From: Rhynchospora pubera
Lineage: Eukaryota; Streptophyta; Magnoliopsida; Poales; Cyperaceae
Direction of reading: 5' to 3'
NCBI GenBank assembly: GCA_028095005.1
Contig: CM051459.1
Coordinates: forward strand, 24,104,699-24,168,698
DNA: 64,000 nucleotides
Under the pieces are notes generated by a model, which saw only the letters and a list, made by a program, of their open reading frames with translations, did not search any database and was not told the DNA's origin. The position numbers and the translations under genes were made by a program. Within the stretch, counting starts at the first letter, position 1. Every line of letters begins with the position of its first letter. This document shows positions 1 through 12,887 of this stretch, piece by piece.

Positions 1-1857
1 TATATATATTATATAAAAGTATGATATTATGATTTATTAGATCTTTTGATGGATCAAACCTCCTAACTTATTCGAAATTTAAATAAACCCACTAGCTCAG
101 TCCAATTTTAACCTACGATATTATAGATTCTCTTAGCCACCGGATCAAAAGTTGATTCTTCATTATATTTAATAGTTAAATTATAAAATAAAAAAATGTC
201 ATTAAAAATTATTAATTTTTCTTAAATGCAATTCGAAACAAAACATTATTTCTCTTTTAATCAATGTGCGGGCAAATAATGGAACAAAATTGTTGATATT
301 TCAACCAAATATGCTCAATATCTTATTACATATTAATTAGAAATTAAATTATCTTTTTCTTATGTTCTAATAAGGAACTAACTGTCTAACTGAAAATCTT
401 TATTAACAAAAAATCAACTTCTATTCTTTTTTATTTTAAAAGAAACGTATAATCTTTCATTTGAGATTACATTTATATCATATGTACCAAATCAAATTAT
501 AAAAATTAATAATCCAGACTTTGTATTATGAATTGAATACATCATGGTCTAAGATGAGATAGATGCTTGAATTTGTTTTTTTATTGAACTAGGGATGACA
601 AAATTCAAAATCTTTGTTCAACGAGAATATGGCCAATCATAAACTTTATTCACAGCTAATTTAACAAGACAACCTCTTGGAAGTTGAGACACCTAATTTT
701 ATATACGCCATTCCTCCAAGCAAACGGTACCATGGTGTGCCGTTCATGGGACAAACAGCCGTGGTCATAGCCTAGGTCAATACAGGCATGTTGTAGTACA
801 ATTACACCAAATTTATCCAAAAAGCAACGGATCTCGGATCTCAAAACACTTTTTGATCGAATCAATATTAATTTATCAGACAACTACTTGATTGAACTCC
901 CTATTTTTTTAATTTGGAACATTGAAATGGTCCCACACAAATTTCCAGGTGAAATCTCCATGAGTTTTCGACGACAACCCTAATGTTTTTAATTCTTTAG
1001 CCCCACAATATTCTCAGTTTCCAAATTAATTTGTCTCATTCAAATTTGACTAACAAGCTCGATTCTTGCTGAATTAATATTATAATATCACTCACATAGC
1101 ATCCATTGATGGGAAATAAATTAATCTTACTTGTTTGTTTCTATTTTTAAAAAAGTTATGTTAATGCTGTTTGTAACCAAAAAAAAAAAGTTATTAACAT
1201 AGTAAGATTTTGCAATTTCTTGATATAGTAGGGAATGATTTGCAATTATTGTTTTAGAAGTTCTTGGAAGAAATTTGTACATCATTTTTCAATAGCCAAA
1301 CGTTACCGGTCTTCAACCGTTTCAAGTAACAAAATGGAGATTTTCCCTTTTCTTTGATTTTTTTTTCTGTGAAATGTTCAATATATGCTTTTATTGATAA
1401 AGTTTCTCCTATAATCCTGAACAATAGATTGTTTCTGTATTGATGTAAAATTAATTGTTATTGTGGGGTACCTAGACAAACCAACTTTTTCACGAGGAAA
1501 TATGCGCCTAGCTAGTAATGTTAAAAACTTTACAAATTGTAAGGTTTGTTGGGAAGGGGAATGGATGAATAATAGCACTAGGTAAGTGGAAGAATGGCGT
1601 GGATGGGGTATTGCATGCTTGGTCTGCTGACTAAGCTACCATGAACTCCTAGGTAAACCATATATAGTATTCAATACAGAAACCCAAACCAACATGATGA
1701 TTATATTGAAGTAGACCTCCTCAAACAAAGATTAATTTGCGCGAATTTTAAAGAATACTAATTTGGTATGTATTGGGTTATAATTAAACTTGTTTTGGCA
1801 GTTACGTGTCAGACACGTATTCGTCCATCAAATTTGTTAATTGTGTCGCGCTGACAC
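1..1857. other. Intergenic, AT-rich, no gene recognised
   Basis: The stretch holds only short open frames in AT-rich DNA, for example 656-883 and 1378-1578 on the minus strand. Their translations show no domain, no consistent splice context and no family I know. I see no gene here. Confidence 0.6.
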
Positions 1858-1866
1858 ATGCAAGTC

Positions 1867-2695
1867 GGATGCTGATCCGGACAGCAAATAAATTAATCTG
1901 AACAACAAAACATTTAATAAATGACAATATTACCCTTCCTGGAACGAACAACTTCATATCTCTCATGCTTTCTTTGAACTCTTTCTTATTTTTTGTTGAC
2001 AAATATTTTTCTTTTCAACACCAAGTACTGCATCTCATCAACCACACTTGGATTTTTTTATATCACCATTGAGTACTCAACCTTTTTTTTTTACTATGAG
2101 AATTTTAATATGGATTGGAATAAAGGACAACCGCATAATTTACTCAACAAATAAATTTTAATGTGGATTAATTTAATGAAAATTTTAATATGAATCCAGT
2201 CAACAAATTATTCAGAATTTTAACATCACCACTTCGTACATCCAAAGGTTCAATATCTTTACTCATGAGTTGGGAGTCTCAATCCAATCCATCATGTGAT
2301 AATAACTAAACAAGAATTTTGGATACAATTTGGCCACCGGTGAAAGGAGATTGTGAATCAATCAAAATTTGTTCTGATGAGTAAATACAAATCATAACAA
2401 AAGGCAGCGTAGATTTTAGGAGACTAATGATTGGACAAATAAAATATAAAATATATATTTTTATGTATTCCGTAATTAATTAGTCTATATTAATTTCAGA
2501 AGGCTATATTTAAAGAAAGTCATTAGATTATATTATATTAGGAAACACGAGATAATAATAACAAAATAAATAGGCTAATAGAATAACGAGATAATAACAA
2601 AATAAATAGGCTAACAGAATAAATAGGGGCATTTTAGTAATAAGATTTTGAAAGTATTGCTCGGACAAAATTGTTTGTTGTCCGGATCAGCCCCC
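1867..2695. mobile_element. Mutator-like non-autonomous element, 9-bp TSD
   Basis: The ends are inverted: GCTGATCCGGACAGCAAA at 1871 matches the reverse complement of the right end, where GTTTGTTGTCCGGATCAGC ends near 2691. Similarity continues inward for about 65 bp. The flanks carry the 9-bp direct repeat ATGCAAGTC (1858-1866 and 2696-2704), the length made by Mutator-like transposases. GGAT follows both copies, so the duplication could be read as 13 bp. The interior is AT-rich with no transposase frame. Boundaries are uncertain by about 4 bp. Confidence 0.65.
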
Positions 2696-2704
2696 ATGCA
2701 AGTC

Positions 2705-3625
2705 GGATAAATTTTTCCTTGTTTTGTCATATTTAAAATACTAACTATAAGCACGGTAAAATATTGTCACAAAAGTTGCTTGTGTGCGTCGGTTAGGATA
2801 AAGACTGGATTTGATTGAGCTGGTAATGGTATTGATACGGTACGGATTTTGTATGTAGATTTTATTACAAGTTTATGCTATTTTTTACTGTAATATATGA
2901 CTGGTTTGTTTTTCAGCTTTTTATTATATTTTATTAATTATTTCATTTTTATTAACGAAAAAATTTCACTCTGGGCAAAAAAATTTTGTGATTTAATTTC
3001 TAAACCAATATAGAGAGAAACTAAAGGGGGGGGGGAAAAAAAAGCAAAAGACTCCGTAGAATTGTTGAAGACCTGATTGTGTGATCACTGCCGTTTCCTG
3101 TTTCGTTTGTTCGATTTAATTTTTTGTTAAACAGCAACGGCAATGGAATGGTCAGCAGTGTTTTAAACATACAAACTTTTTTGAATTTGAGGAAGCTAAT
3201 TGTCTTATTTTTAGTAACAAATGATTAAGTTTTCTGCACTTATAATACTAAGAAAATATCACAGAAACTTTAATCAAATTAAGAATTTTATTAATTTTAA
3301 AATTTACCTCCAATCTCTCAATAATGAGAATAAAAATAATTTCTTTCTTCATGTCAGCTATTTCTACGAAGTAGTTACAATGTCCAAAAATCATCAACAT
3401 TTTAAAGTTGCAAAATTTCTGTCCAGTGTCGTAAATTATACTGCCGATAGATTGTTAATTCAACATATTTATAAAATATAGATTTCCAAAGCTTATCGTC
3501 CACTTAACAAATAAAAAATCTTTATATTTTTTAAATTCTATTTTTGTGAAGTACTTACTGCAAAGGCAATTGAAACAAATTCAATTTAATTAGTATATAA
3601 AATGCATTATGGTAATTATTCTCGT
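2705..3625. other. Intergenic, nothing recognised
   Basis: AT-rich DNA with homopolymer runs (for example GGGGGGGGG near 3027). An 86-codon frame at 3221-3481 has the Lys/Asn/Ile-rich composition of chance translation in AT-rich sequence, so I do not call it a gene. Confidence 0.5.
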
Positions 3626-3634
3626 CTTAATTAT

Positions 3635-4050
3635 GAGAAAATTTAATATGCACTATAGTGCATAGGACTTTCTATACACCACAGACTTTTTCAAGAGTAT
3701 TTTTGTAAATTGACAAATCTAACTTAACCAGTCTAATCTACATATTGAAATCTCATAGCAAACCGAAATTTTACAATTTTTGAGATTTTATTACTATTTT
3801 TTCGAATTTTTTAAAACATGTCATTTTTTGAATGTTGTAGATATTATAACATTACAAAAATGTCATGTTTTAAAAAATTCGAAAAAAAATAGTAATAAAA
3901 TTTAAAAAATTGTAAAATTTGGTTTTCTATGAGATTTCAATATGTAGATTAGATTGGTTAAATTATATTTGTCAATTTATAAAATCATTCTCGAAAAAAA
4001 CTACGGTGCATAAAAATCTCTATACACTATGGTGCATATTAAACTTTCAC
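3635..4050. mobile_element. Foldback Mutator-like MITE, family A copy 1
   Basis: A 416-bp element that is almost one inverted repeat. The left half runs through TATGCACTATAGTGCATAGG, AAATTGACAAATCTAA and TTTTAAAACATG, and the right half repeats these in reverse complement. The 9-bp TSD CTTAATTAT is perfect (3626-3634 and 4051-4059). Closely related copies lie at 37341-37782 and 45097-45509, and a variant lies near 5124-5536. No coding capacity. The 9-bp TSD places it with Mutator-like MITEs, and the long foldback could produce hairpin-derived small RNA. Confidence 0.85.
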
Positions 4051-4059
4051 CTTAATTAT

Positions 4060-5120
4060 TCACATTCCCAGCTCCACCTCGTTGTGCATTAAATACTAAA
4101 ATGCATAAATGGAACACATTAGGTATATTGTTTAATTTCATTTTCTATATTTGATTACTTTATGACATTAAATAACAGAAGATATATAATTTCTTTATTA
4201 TTCATAAATTAAATTATATTTTACTTTAAGTGCTTTCCATTTGCAACATATAAGTACATGAAGTGAAAAGTCCAATCAAAGTTCAAAGATTTACAGATAA
4301 CGGGCTATGTCATAAAAAGCTTCTAAACTTTTCATTTATCCTTAAAACTTCAAATTTTAACAATCAACCCTCGGAACTACCGAATTTGCTGTTAAATGCT
4401 CCTTTAAAATTAAAGTACTTGTAACTTAAGTCTTTTTTATTTGTCAAAAGTTGTATTATCGTTTTTAAAAAAGATAAGCCTTTGTGTTACATACTCGCAA
4501 TACATGAAATATTTATTTTTCATTTCTACTTTTAGTCTTTTTACAGAAAAAGAGATAGCTTAAAAAAAAATTTTAATTGGGTAACTTTTTTATTTATACA
4601 TTACGTAAATTAATGATATAAAATAAAAAAAAAGTGTTATAAATCTAGAAGCGATATTGAAAATTCCAAAAATTATTAAATTTTATAGAAGTATGTATTT
4701 GACAAAAGATAAATTTGTCAGGATTATATGACCATTTTCTGTAAATAAATTATATTGTTAAGTTAAGTTAACAATTGAAGGGATAATTATTACATAGTAG
4801 AAAGTTTCGGCAAATTTGTTAAAACTTGAAGTTTTAAGGACGAATTAGTCATAAAGTAAATAGGAATATTCCAGAATATGCCACCCCTAACAAATAGATA
4901 ACAAATGTTAATGTTGTCTCATCTCACCTGAATGAAAGTTTCTGGATGAGTAATGGCCGATGGAAGAAAAGGAAGAATTGGAATTAAAATAAAGCTGTCC
5001 CCTTACATTTAGACAGAGAGGAGGCATAGATATGATGAGGGATATAGAATTGTGTAATGGGCAAATGTCTGTTGCTCATCTTGTTTTTTTTTTTAAAAAA
5101 ATATATATACATATATATAT
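4060..5120. other. Intergenic with a decayed inverted repeat
   Basis: Around 4347-4373 and 4821-4845 the sequence CCTTAAAACTTCAAATTTT and its near reverse complement face each other about 450 bp apart, and both sit beside text like 'cataaa..cttt..tttat'. This suggests an old terminal-inverted-repeat element of roughly 600 bp (about 4290-4890), but I cannot find its target duplication. A run of (AT)n lies at 5099-5122. No gene seen. Confidence 0.4.
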
Positions 5121-5123
5121 ATG

Positions 5124-5536
5124 GAGAGATATGCTATGGTGCATCGCGATGTATTGAGGCTTTTGTACATTGCGATCATTATCCGTCAACCGTTTTATAA
5201 ATTGACAAATCTAATTAAACTAATCCAATCTACATATTGAAATCTCATTACAAACCAAATTTTATATTTTTTTAAATTTTTTTACCGTTTTTTTCGAATT
5301 TTCTAAAACTTTCCTTTTTTGGAAACCAATTAATAATAAAGAAATTCTAAAAATGGCAGGTTTTTAAAAAATCGAAAAAAATAGTAAAAAAATTCTAAAA
5401 AATATAAAATTTGGTTTGTATTGAGATTTCAATATATAGATTGAATTTGTTTAGTTAGATTTTCAATTTGTAAAACTATCGACAAATATGGTCGCGATGT
5501 ACAAAAGTCTTAATGCATCGCGATGCACCTTATATG
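5124..5536. mobile_element. Foldback MITE, family A variant with different ends
   Basis: The interior (5200-5470) matches the family A MITEs (AAATTGACAAATCTAA, then ACATATTGAAATCTCAT, then a mirrored right half). The terminal 60 bp differ: GGTGCATCGCGATGTATTGA on the left is mirrored on the right by GCATCGCGATGCACC. The element sits in (AT)n, so the TSD cannot be read and the borders are approximate. Confidence 0.7.
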
Positions 5537-5539
5537 GAT

Positions 5540-8500
5540 GTACTTAAGTGCTCCTTGATCATTGGGCATTCCTCTATGTCGTCTGCTAACTCTTATTCAT
5601 GTGTTTTCTAAACTGACAAGGTCACAAGAGGCAAAAATATTTCATTCTCTCTAGGTGTTCATTATTAGCACAAACTTTGATAGAGTGCTTTGTTATTTTA
5701 ATACCATATAATTATGGTTTAGCCAGATGATGCAGACAAAATTTTGTTTTTCGCGCAAGAAAAGAACCTTTTGCAGGACTTTTTACATCCCGAATGAGGT
5801 TGAAAGACTTTATCTGCAAGTTTTGATCCATTAGCATATTAATATATTGTGATTCTAAAGTAATGATTGACCAACAGAAATCAGGACTTTTGATCAATGA
5901 AAATTGTGATTAGATTTTATAAAAGATGAAGAACCTTCAGGTATCACAAGATTTTTGTGTAATTGTTTTGGATGTTATCAGCACTATGATTATCGTTAGA
6001 AAATTTCTAGCGTTCATTTTCTAACTTTAATAATACACTCAACTAATATTTTTAGAAAACTACTGTTTAACCCAAAAAAAAATTTGTATATATATTTTTA
6101 TTATTTCGGTATACCGTAACTCAAATTTGAGTTGATTTAGAAATTGATTAAACGTCCCTATGAAATACCGTTAAAACTGTCCTTCAAAAAAAAAAATCAG
6201 TCCTTCAAAAAAGAAATACCGTTAAAACTAAATTATTAAAAAATTTAACTTATTTGTTGGAAGACTAACCGATTTTTTAATTTAGCCCATATCATGTACA
6301 GACGATTCTTTTTTAAGAAACGAAGTCGAATATACAATTTTTAGAATGTACTAATTTGAACAATATTTTCGAAGGATCAGTTTGATACACTATGAATGCT
6401 GTATGCCAATTGCCAAAGCAACTCTTATCACCAGCTATAGTTAATACTTAATAGTTTGCTGTGGAAGGAGATAAGGACAGAAAGAAAAGTACAAAAATGA
6501 GACCGAATGTCATGTTACTTGTTTCGGAAAATGGAATAACAACGAAAAAGAGATGCAGTCAGTAAAGCTAGCTCTCTCTAGCCAAATTTTATACCATCTC
6601 AATTCGTGGTATAGAAGTGGGGTTCAAAAATGTTTAAGCAATTCTCCTCCTTTTTTTTTTTTTGTGAAAAATGAATTTTTTCACTTAGGACATCCCTCCC
6701 TTTCCTAACCTTTCCTCCTTTCCCTCCAATTTTAAAATATATAAGTAAGTAGGAAAAAAAAATGTTCCGTATCACGCACTAAAACCTTGTGTTGTATAAA
6801 ATTCCTGCTTTATATCATTTAAATCTTATATTCATCAGCATATCTAAATTCAAAACGATATTTTGGCTACATTAACAAAATTTCATAAACATCTTGTTGC
6901 CATTTCACGACAGATTATAGTACCAAGTCGACACGAAAATTTCACTAAAATTTTTTCTATTAATTTTCGTGTCATACCAATCAATAGATGGTAATTTAAG
7001 GTGACAATTTATGTTCAAACTGGTAAAGAGATGAAAAAATAAGTGTATTGTAACTTTGTTAAAAGACAAAAAAATTCATAACTGAAAATATTGAAACAGA
7101 ATTTACTGGACAAAAATCGAATCAGTAAGCGTATTGTTCCGGTGAAAATTAGTATATCATAAAGTCAGAGGACAAACACATGACGGATTTAAAACAAAGA
7201 AAAATGTTAATTTGTAATTGACTTTGAGATCTTAGAAAGACTTTGAAGGTAGAAACAAAATTGGTAGGAAACATAGAAATCCTGTGATGACTTCCTCGAG
7301 CACAATGCGCATGGCCCCCCACACAGAATTTGTCTACTCTCTCTCTCTTCATCCCCTCTCCCCCTGTGTTTGGTGTGATTTGTCCAGTTATGTTGTCATA
7401 TCCGCCATTTTTTTTTTTTTTTGACAAAAATTTACCCAATTTATTTTTTTTTTTTAGAAATCTTAGGAGCGGCTGCTAAGTGAAATTTACCCAATTTTAA
7501 TTAGAAGAAGTATTCTTTCTAATTTTTCTGGAATTTCTACGACTGTACCTTTTGGCTTTTATCAATGTTCGGTCGGTTATAAGATTAATGTAACTTCCTT
7601 TGATATACATATGATATATCTTGGGTCCGGCATGCCCTTTTTTATTACTTAATTTTACATGGTTTGACAATTTTTATGCTGTAATGTACTCATTTGTGAG
7701 ATTTAAAGTATAAGCTCATATATTGAAAATACAAGAAATTAATGTATTAGAGAATATGTCTAATACAGTCCCTTTTCTGAGACATTTCACACTTTTGAAC
7801 TTAAAAATATAATATTTGTCAAAAGGAAAAAAAAATTGAAATTTTGTAATTGTACGCCAGCATCAATATATGGAAACTTCTGAGTGTACATAAGGACAGT
7901 TGGCTTGAGGTTCTTTGCTACCTACTACAGCTACAGGAATGACAGTGGCAGCATATGCAACTATACACAGATCACAGTAGCTGAATATGGACAACTTTTT
8001 TGTTGAAATATGTAAATATAAGAGTTAAATGTAATAAATAATTTGAGAGACTAGTATTAGGTGGATGAGATTATGATCTGATTGGGAAGAGAGAATTTTT
8101 GCATCTAAAATGTAGAGTGTTCTAAAGGTTCTGAGAATATTTATTATTCATATGAATATATTTGTATGTAATAGAATAAGAGAATATACTTAAGAATATA
8201 AAAATTCATTAAGTTTAAGAGAGAATAATTGAATCTTTAAGTTCACTAAAGTTCGACAAAAAAAAATATCTCACATATTCAAACCCCATTATTATCAACA
8301 CATGCACTTTAGAGCACTAGAAGAGACTAGTTAAGAGAAATTGCCTATCACAAGAGGGGTCAGACAACACTAGTTAAGCTCGTTATCAATGTTTTCCTCA
8401 TCCGTTAAATATTAACCTTCCTTCATGTTATCCAATTAGTCATAAAGCACAATGACAGATCAGGTGCTTTTTGATAGGAAAACAGATAATGCACATGAGG

Positions 8501-9500
8501 CCATTGACCAATTAATTAATAAAAGTGTGTGCAGACAATGGCAAGAAGAAACTTTTACATCTCCACTTAGAACAAAGCACTCGTAACTAAATGGCATTGA
8601 TTTTACTCCATTAATTCACCATCCAATTTCAATTTTTCATTGTTTATATGATCTGTATTGGATCATTTGAAGTTGCTAACGACACTTGCTTTCTCATCAT
8701 TTTATCTTAGAGACATATTCTCCTTGTTCCGATTCTTCTCTTAAGAGTTTGCACTTTGCAACTGCATGACGTGTCATTATTGCCTCATTGGATTATGGAT
8801 TGTAGACGATGTTTATAATGTCGAGTGTGTAACGCCTCTTTGATTACACGGAGTTTCATTAATTCACCGTTATTGTTTGTTCTGTGGAGAGCGCATATAT
8901 TTTTTGAGTCGACCATTCCACCCCCCATATGGCCATCGCAACCACTTCTAATTGCAGTTGAGAATTATACACCAAGTTCAAACCAATAACGCAATTAAGA
9001 TTATACACCTCATAATTATCTTTAGGCATCGTGAGAATATATATTTTTTCTTTAAATAGATCAGTGATTTTGAAAATCCATCATTGGAGTACAAAGAATA
9101 AAAAATAACACAATGACTACGTTTTATAGGCCACTTTTGCCAAGGTTTTGTGTGTAGATAAATTAGTTTATAAAATCTATGTATCATAAACTTTCTTAAC
9201 ATCTAGTTAGGAAACAATTTTTGTTTCAAAAAGATAGTTAGATTAGATATATTTATAAAATCATTCAAAAAAATTTAAAATTATTGTTAAGTTATAGAGA
9301 ACAAAAATTTTAAAATATCATTGATTTCAAAAAACTATAAAATTTTCAATGAAAGATCTTTATGCCAAATTAAACTCGTTAAAATATTTCTTGGCTGTAA
9401 AATACTACTTTGCATTTACTATTTCAAGTGAAAAACATGTAATATAAACGATTGCGTGGATTTGGAATTGGGTAACTAACAGAGGATAGGAGGCTGCTAC
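5540..9500. other. Long intergenic region upstream of the LOG gene
   Basis: About 4 kb of AT-rich DNA. Open frames (5712-5897, 7149-7439 and 8978-9202, all minus) are short and unlike any known protein. A CT-rich patch at 7337-7371 followed by T-runs is low-complexity. I see no gene and no transposon with definable ends. Confidence 0.45.
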
Positions 9501-9517
9501 TTGTTTCGCACACTACA

Positions 9518-9523
9518 CACGTG
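9518..9523. promoter_or_regulatory. G-box (CACGTG) in the LOG promoter
   Basis: A palindromic CACGTG within ACACACGTGCG lies 30 bp upstream of the TATA box of the LOG gene. CACGTG is the core bound by plant bHLH and bZIP factors. Its use here is inferred from position only. Confidence 0.4.
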
Positions 9524-9552
9524 CGACCTCTCGCCTCTCTGCTCTCTGGCCT

Positions 9553-9560
9553 TATAAAAA
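9553..9560 (+). promoter_or_regulatory. TATA box of the LOG gene
   Basis: CTTATAAAAAGGG matches the plant TATA consensus and lies about 150 bp before the start codon at 9706. Transcription would be expected to start near 9580-9595, giving a 5' leader of about 115 nt. Confidence 0.65.
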
Positions 9561-9705
9561 GGGACATTTGTGGAGCACTCAACATCTGTCAAGGTTTCTT
9601 TACATGTGAGGTGGGGTTCTTTCGCTCTTCAATTATTTAAGTGCGCGTGTTTGTCTGTTTTGAAACTAGAGAAAGAGAGCCTGAGACTGAGAGCGTAAGA
9701 TAGAA

Positions 9706-12231
9706 ATGAGAGAGTCAAGGTTCAAGCGCATATGTGTGTTCTGTGGAAGTAGCTCTGGAAGGAAGAGGAGTTACCAAGATGCTGCCATTGAACTTGGCAA
9801 TGAGTTGGTATAGATTATGCATACTCTGTTTCCTTTTTTTTCTCCACATTTAATTTGTCTTTTCATAAGGTTTTCTTTGTAGCTACCATATATTTTACTG
9901 TGCATAATATATAATTAATACATGGATAAGTTTATTTCCATCAGTCATTGTGAGTGGTCTGATGTGACCCCATATCAGTATAGATTGTATGGTTACACAC
10001 ATGCAGAGTGCAACCAAATTATATGCGTCGCTTATAATTGCTGGAAGCTGAAATATTGGACTAAGGAATATTTCTATTTCTGGTTCTTTGATCACTTTTT
10101 CGTGGATCAATCAAAATTTTGTTTGATAGTATTTCAACATAGTGTTATTTGATTCACTGAATATGTGGTAAATTGAACCCATTTTGATTTGTAGAAAACA
10201 CTATTACTCTGAAGCAACAGTCTACTAATTTACATCTTTGTGCACCAAACAGAGATGTTATTCGACAAGCTTATTTAGTTAATATCTATGTAACTCTAAT
10301 CTAACTAAAAAAAAATTGTGAAGCTGAAAATTTATAGTATTACAAGCGAACTAATTTTTACATGCTTTAAGGTGCTGAATATATATAAGCAAAAGGTTTC
10401 AAGGAATATTTTTACAAGCGAACTAATTTTTTGCTTTCTGTTGTTTCTTATAAAAGGTTTCAAGGAATATAGATTTGGTGTACGGAGGGGGAAGCATAGG
10501 ATTAATGGGTTTGGTCTCTCAAGCTGTTTATGATGGGGGCAGGCATGTCACTGGGTATGTAGAAAATATATATTTTTTCTTCATTTCTTCCCCTTAATTA
10601 AGTATACACTTTTCATTAAACCATAGTCCCATTTGGACTTTATTAAGGATCCAAAAACATAGAACGCAATGATGAGCTCTCTATTTTATTTCTGAAACTT
10701 TGTCTTTATGTTGTTCATGTGCAGTGTTATTCCCAAGACGCTCATGCACAGAGAGGTATGTATATGTCTATCTACAACAAATTTATTTCCATCACATATG
10801 ATTTTATTATAAAACTATGCAATGTGCATGGAGCTTTAGTAGTTCAAATATTTATAAGTGTACAAGGTTTATAGAGTTGAATTTAAAAAATGTTTTCAAT
10901 AGAATTATTTTAAAAACTGAAGGTGAAGAATTAAATTGCAATAAGTTAATAAATGACATATAAAAACTTAAAACCTAAAAATAAGGAAAAGTAGCCTAAT
11001 AATTAAAGATACTGCTCAGTCATAAGTATGTTTGTTGACATGTTTGGTTCATTGACTGTGAAGAAGTGCACTTTCTGTTGTATGTGCAATAAACCTAGAC
11101 AAGATCAGATAAACTACATGCCCCGCCAAATGTTAGCAAAAGTTGATGAGTGGATAGTTGTCTTTGTTAGTCGTCCAATAGCTAAACTCATCTGTGACTC
11201 ATAAATGTAAAATATTGGCGCACCAAGTTTATCTTCTTCTTTCTTTTTGTTTTGAAAAAGTGCTACATAATTTGACTTTGTTTGGTCATCGCATATATTT
11301 TCTTTTACAGATAAGTGGAGTTACTGTGGGGGAGGTGATGCCAGTTGCAGATATGCACCAACGAAAAGCTGAGATGGCTAGGCAATCTGACGCGTTTATT
11401 GCATTACCAGGTTTGTAAATCCTTCTTTTTTTTGTATGGATGAGTTTTATTATGCCTCAGAAAACCATCGAAATATCACATGCTCTGGGGGAAAAAAACA
11501 TACATTAATCTTGTAAATACTTGACTTTCCAGGGTTATATCTGAAAGTTCTCATTTTCGTTTGCATTCATAACAGTATTGATTTAGCAGTTAGCACTATG
11601 GAAATTTAATCAAGTTAATATCAATGTGTATAATGTAGGAGGATATGGAACTCTAGAGGAATTGCTGGAAGTAATTACTTGGGCTCAACTTGGCATCCAC
11701 AACAAACCGGTACTTGCATTAACCTTACTTCCTGGTTTTAGAGACTGTTTTTCTAATACCAATATACCAGTTTTGGCTGAAAATCAAACCAACATTGGAA
11801 CAGACGCCAAAAGAGTCCACAATTGCAAAATTTGTTACCAAAACGTCTGAAACCAGTATATACCTGAACCAATACCATTACCTTCACTAACAGTTTCTAA
11901 TTTATGAAAAAAACACAGGTTGGATTGCTAAATGTAGATGGCTATTACAACTCATTATTGACATTCATTGACAAAGCTGTAGAAGAAGGTTTTATTAGCC
12001 TTAGTGCACGTCATATTATTGTTTTGGCACCGACAGCGAAGGAGCTTATGGAGAAACTGGAGGTATACATTTACAAATTTAGGAAATGTCCAATTAAATT
12101 CAGTGAAAACATTTAATTGCTATTACATTCATCTAATCTTTTTATTTTTCGTGTAGGAGTACATGCCATATCATGACAGAGTTGCATCGATGCTAAATTG
12201 GGATGTGGATCGGCCTAGAAGGAGCTTTTAG
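9706..12231 (+). CDS. LOG1: LOG-type cytokinin riboside 5'-monophosphate phosphoribohydrolase
   Basis: Releases active free-base cytokinin from its riboside 5'-monophosphate in one step; the plant LOG enzymes are small, soluble and dimeric. Seven exons join in frame: 9706-9807, 10457-10554, 10725-10755, 11311-11410, 11639-11709, 11919-12062, 12157-12231. All junctions are GT-AG, giving 206 aa. Seen: KRICVFCGSSSG near residue 7 (nucleotide-binding fold), YGGGSIGLMG in exon 2, MHQRKAEMAR at 92-101 and the signature PGGYGTLEE at 110-118. R95 and E118 stand where the family's catalytic Arg and Glu lie. Length is close to Arabidopsis LOGs (about 200-230 aa). Minor oddities are GVTVGEV where most LOGs have GETVGEV, and a short Arg-rich C terminus (RPRRSF). 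The symbol LOG1 rests on gene order, so paralogy within the LOG family is not excluded. Confidence 0.93.
10339..10470 (+). repeat. Tandem duplication spanning the LOG intron 1 acceptor
   Basis: TTACAAGCGAACTAATTTTT occurs near 10340 and 10412, and AAAAGGTTTCAAGGAATAT at 10391-10409 and 10452-10470. The second AAAAG|GTTTCAAGG is the true start of LOG exon 2 (10457). The first is a duplicated acceptor 61 nt upstream (10396). Use of the upstream copy would add 61 nt and shift the frame. Confidence 0.75.
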
Positions 12232-12878
12232 AATTCTAATTTGAGAAACAAGTGGGAAAACAAATGTTCCTAGTTCAAAAGGGGGAACCATATGGATGGA
12301 TATGTACTTGTCAGTAGCTTAATTAATTTCAAGTTGAAACAAATGTCAAATTTATCTTACAGCATGGTGGTGGGACTCGTCTCAAGGGTGATTTATTCTC
12401 TGTTTTGTAAATTTTCACCAAGTATCTACAAAGTTTGTAACTCTAGTTTCCTTCAATTACTATAGTTATCTGACTACTCTCGAGCTATTGAACAATTATA
12501 TTTGATTATATTTTCATATTTAGGACATGTCGTACAATTAAAGAAACTTCTTTGGGTTAAATCAGAGCTTAGTTTTGGTGTTGAATTATATACTACAAAA
12601 CATTTCTAGACTGTTGGCTACTTGGCTTTCCTTCCGTTTGGTCGGCAAGACATATCAATTACTTTTCTTACATTCACTTTCACTTAATAAGAGAAAGGAA
12701 GATGCAAAGTCATTGAGGCCATTTCTACTGTACTCAAAATATAAAATAAAAAAAAACATTGGAAAAATCCCGAAGAAAAGACGATAACGGTCCAATCAGA
12801 TTACACTAGGCCCAACTATTTAAGCTAGCTAAAGAATGGACACTTCACCAAAAAGCAAAAAGTGCCGTTGCACTATTT
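12232..12878. other. LOG 3' UTR and downstream flank
   Basis: Sequence after the LOG stop codon is AT-rich without further coding sign. The 3' UTR probably ends within 200-350 bp, but no clean AATAAA was seen. A 70-codon frame at 12575-12787 is lysine-rich and unrecognised. Confidence 0.4.
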
Positions 12879-12887
12879 ATTTAAATT

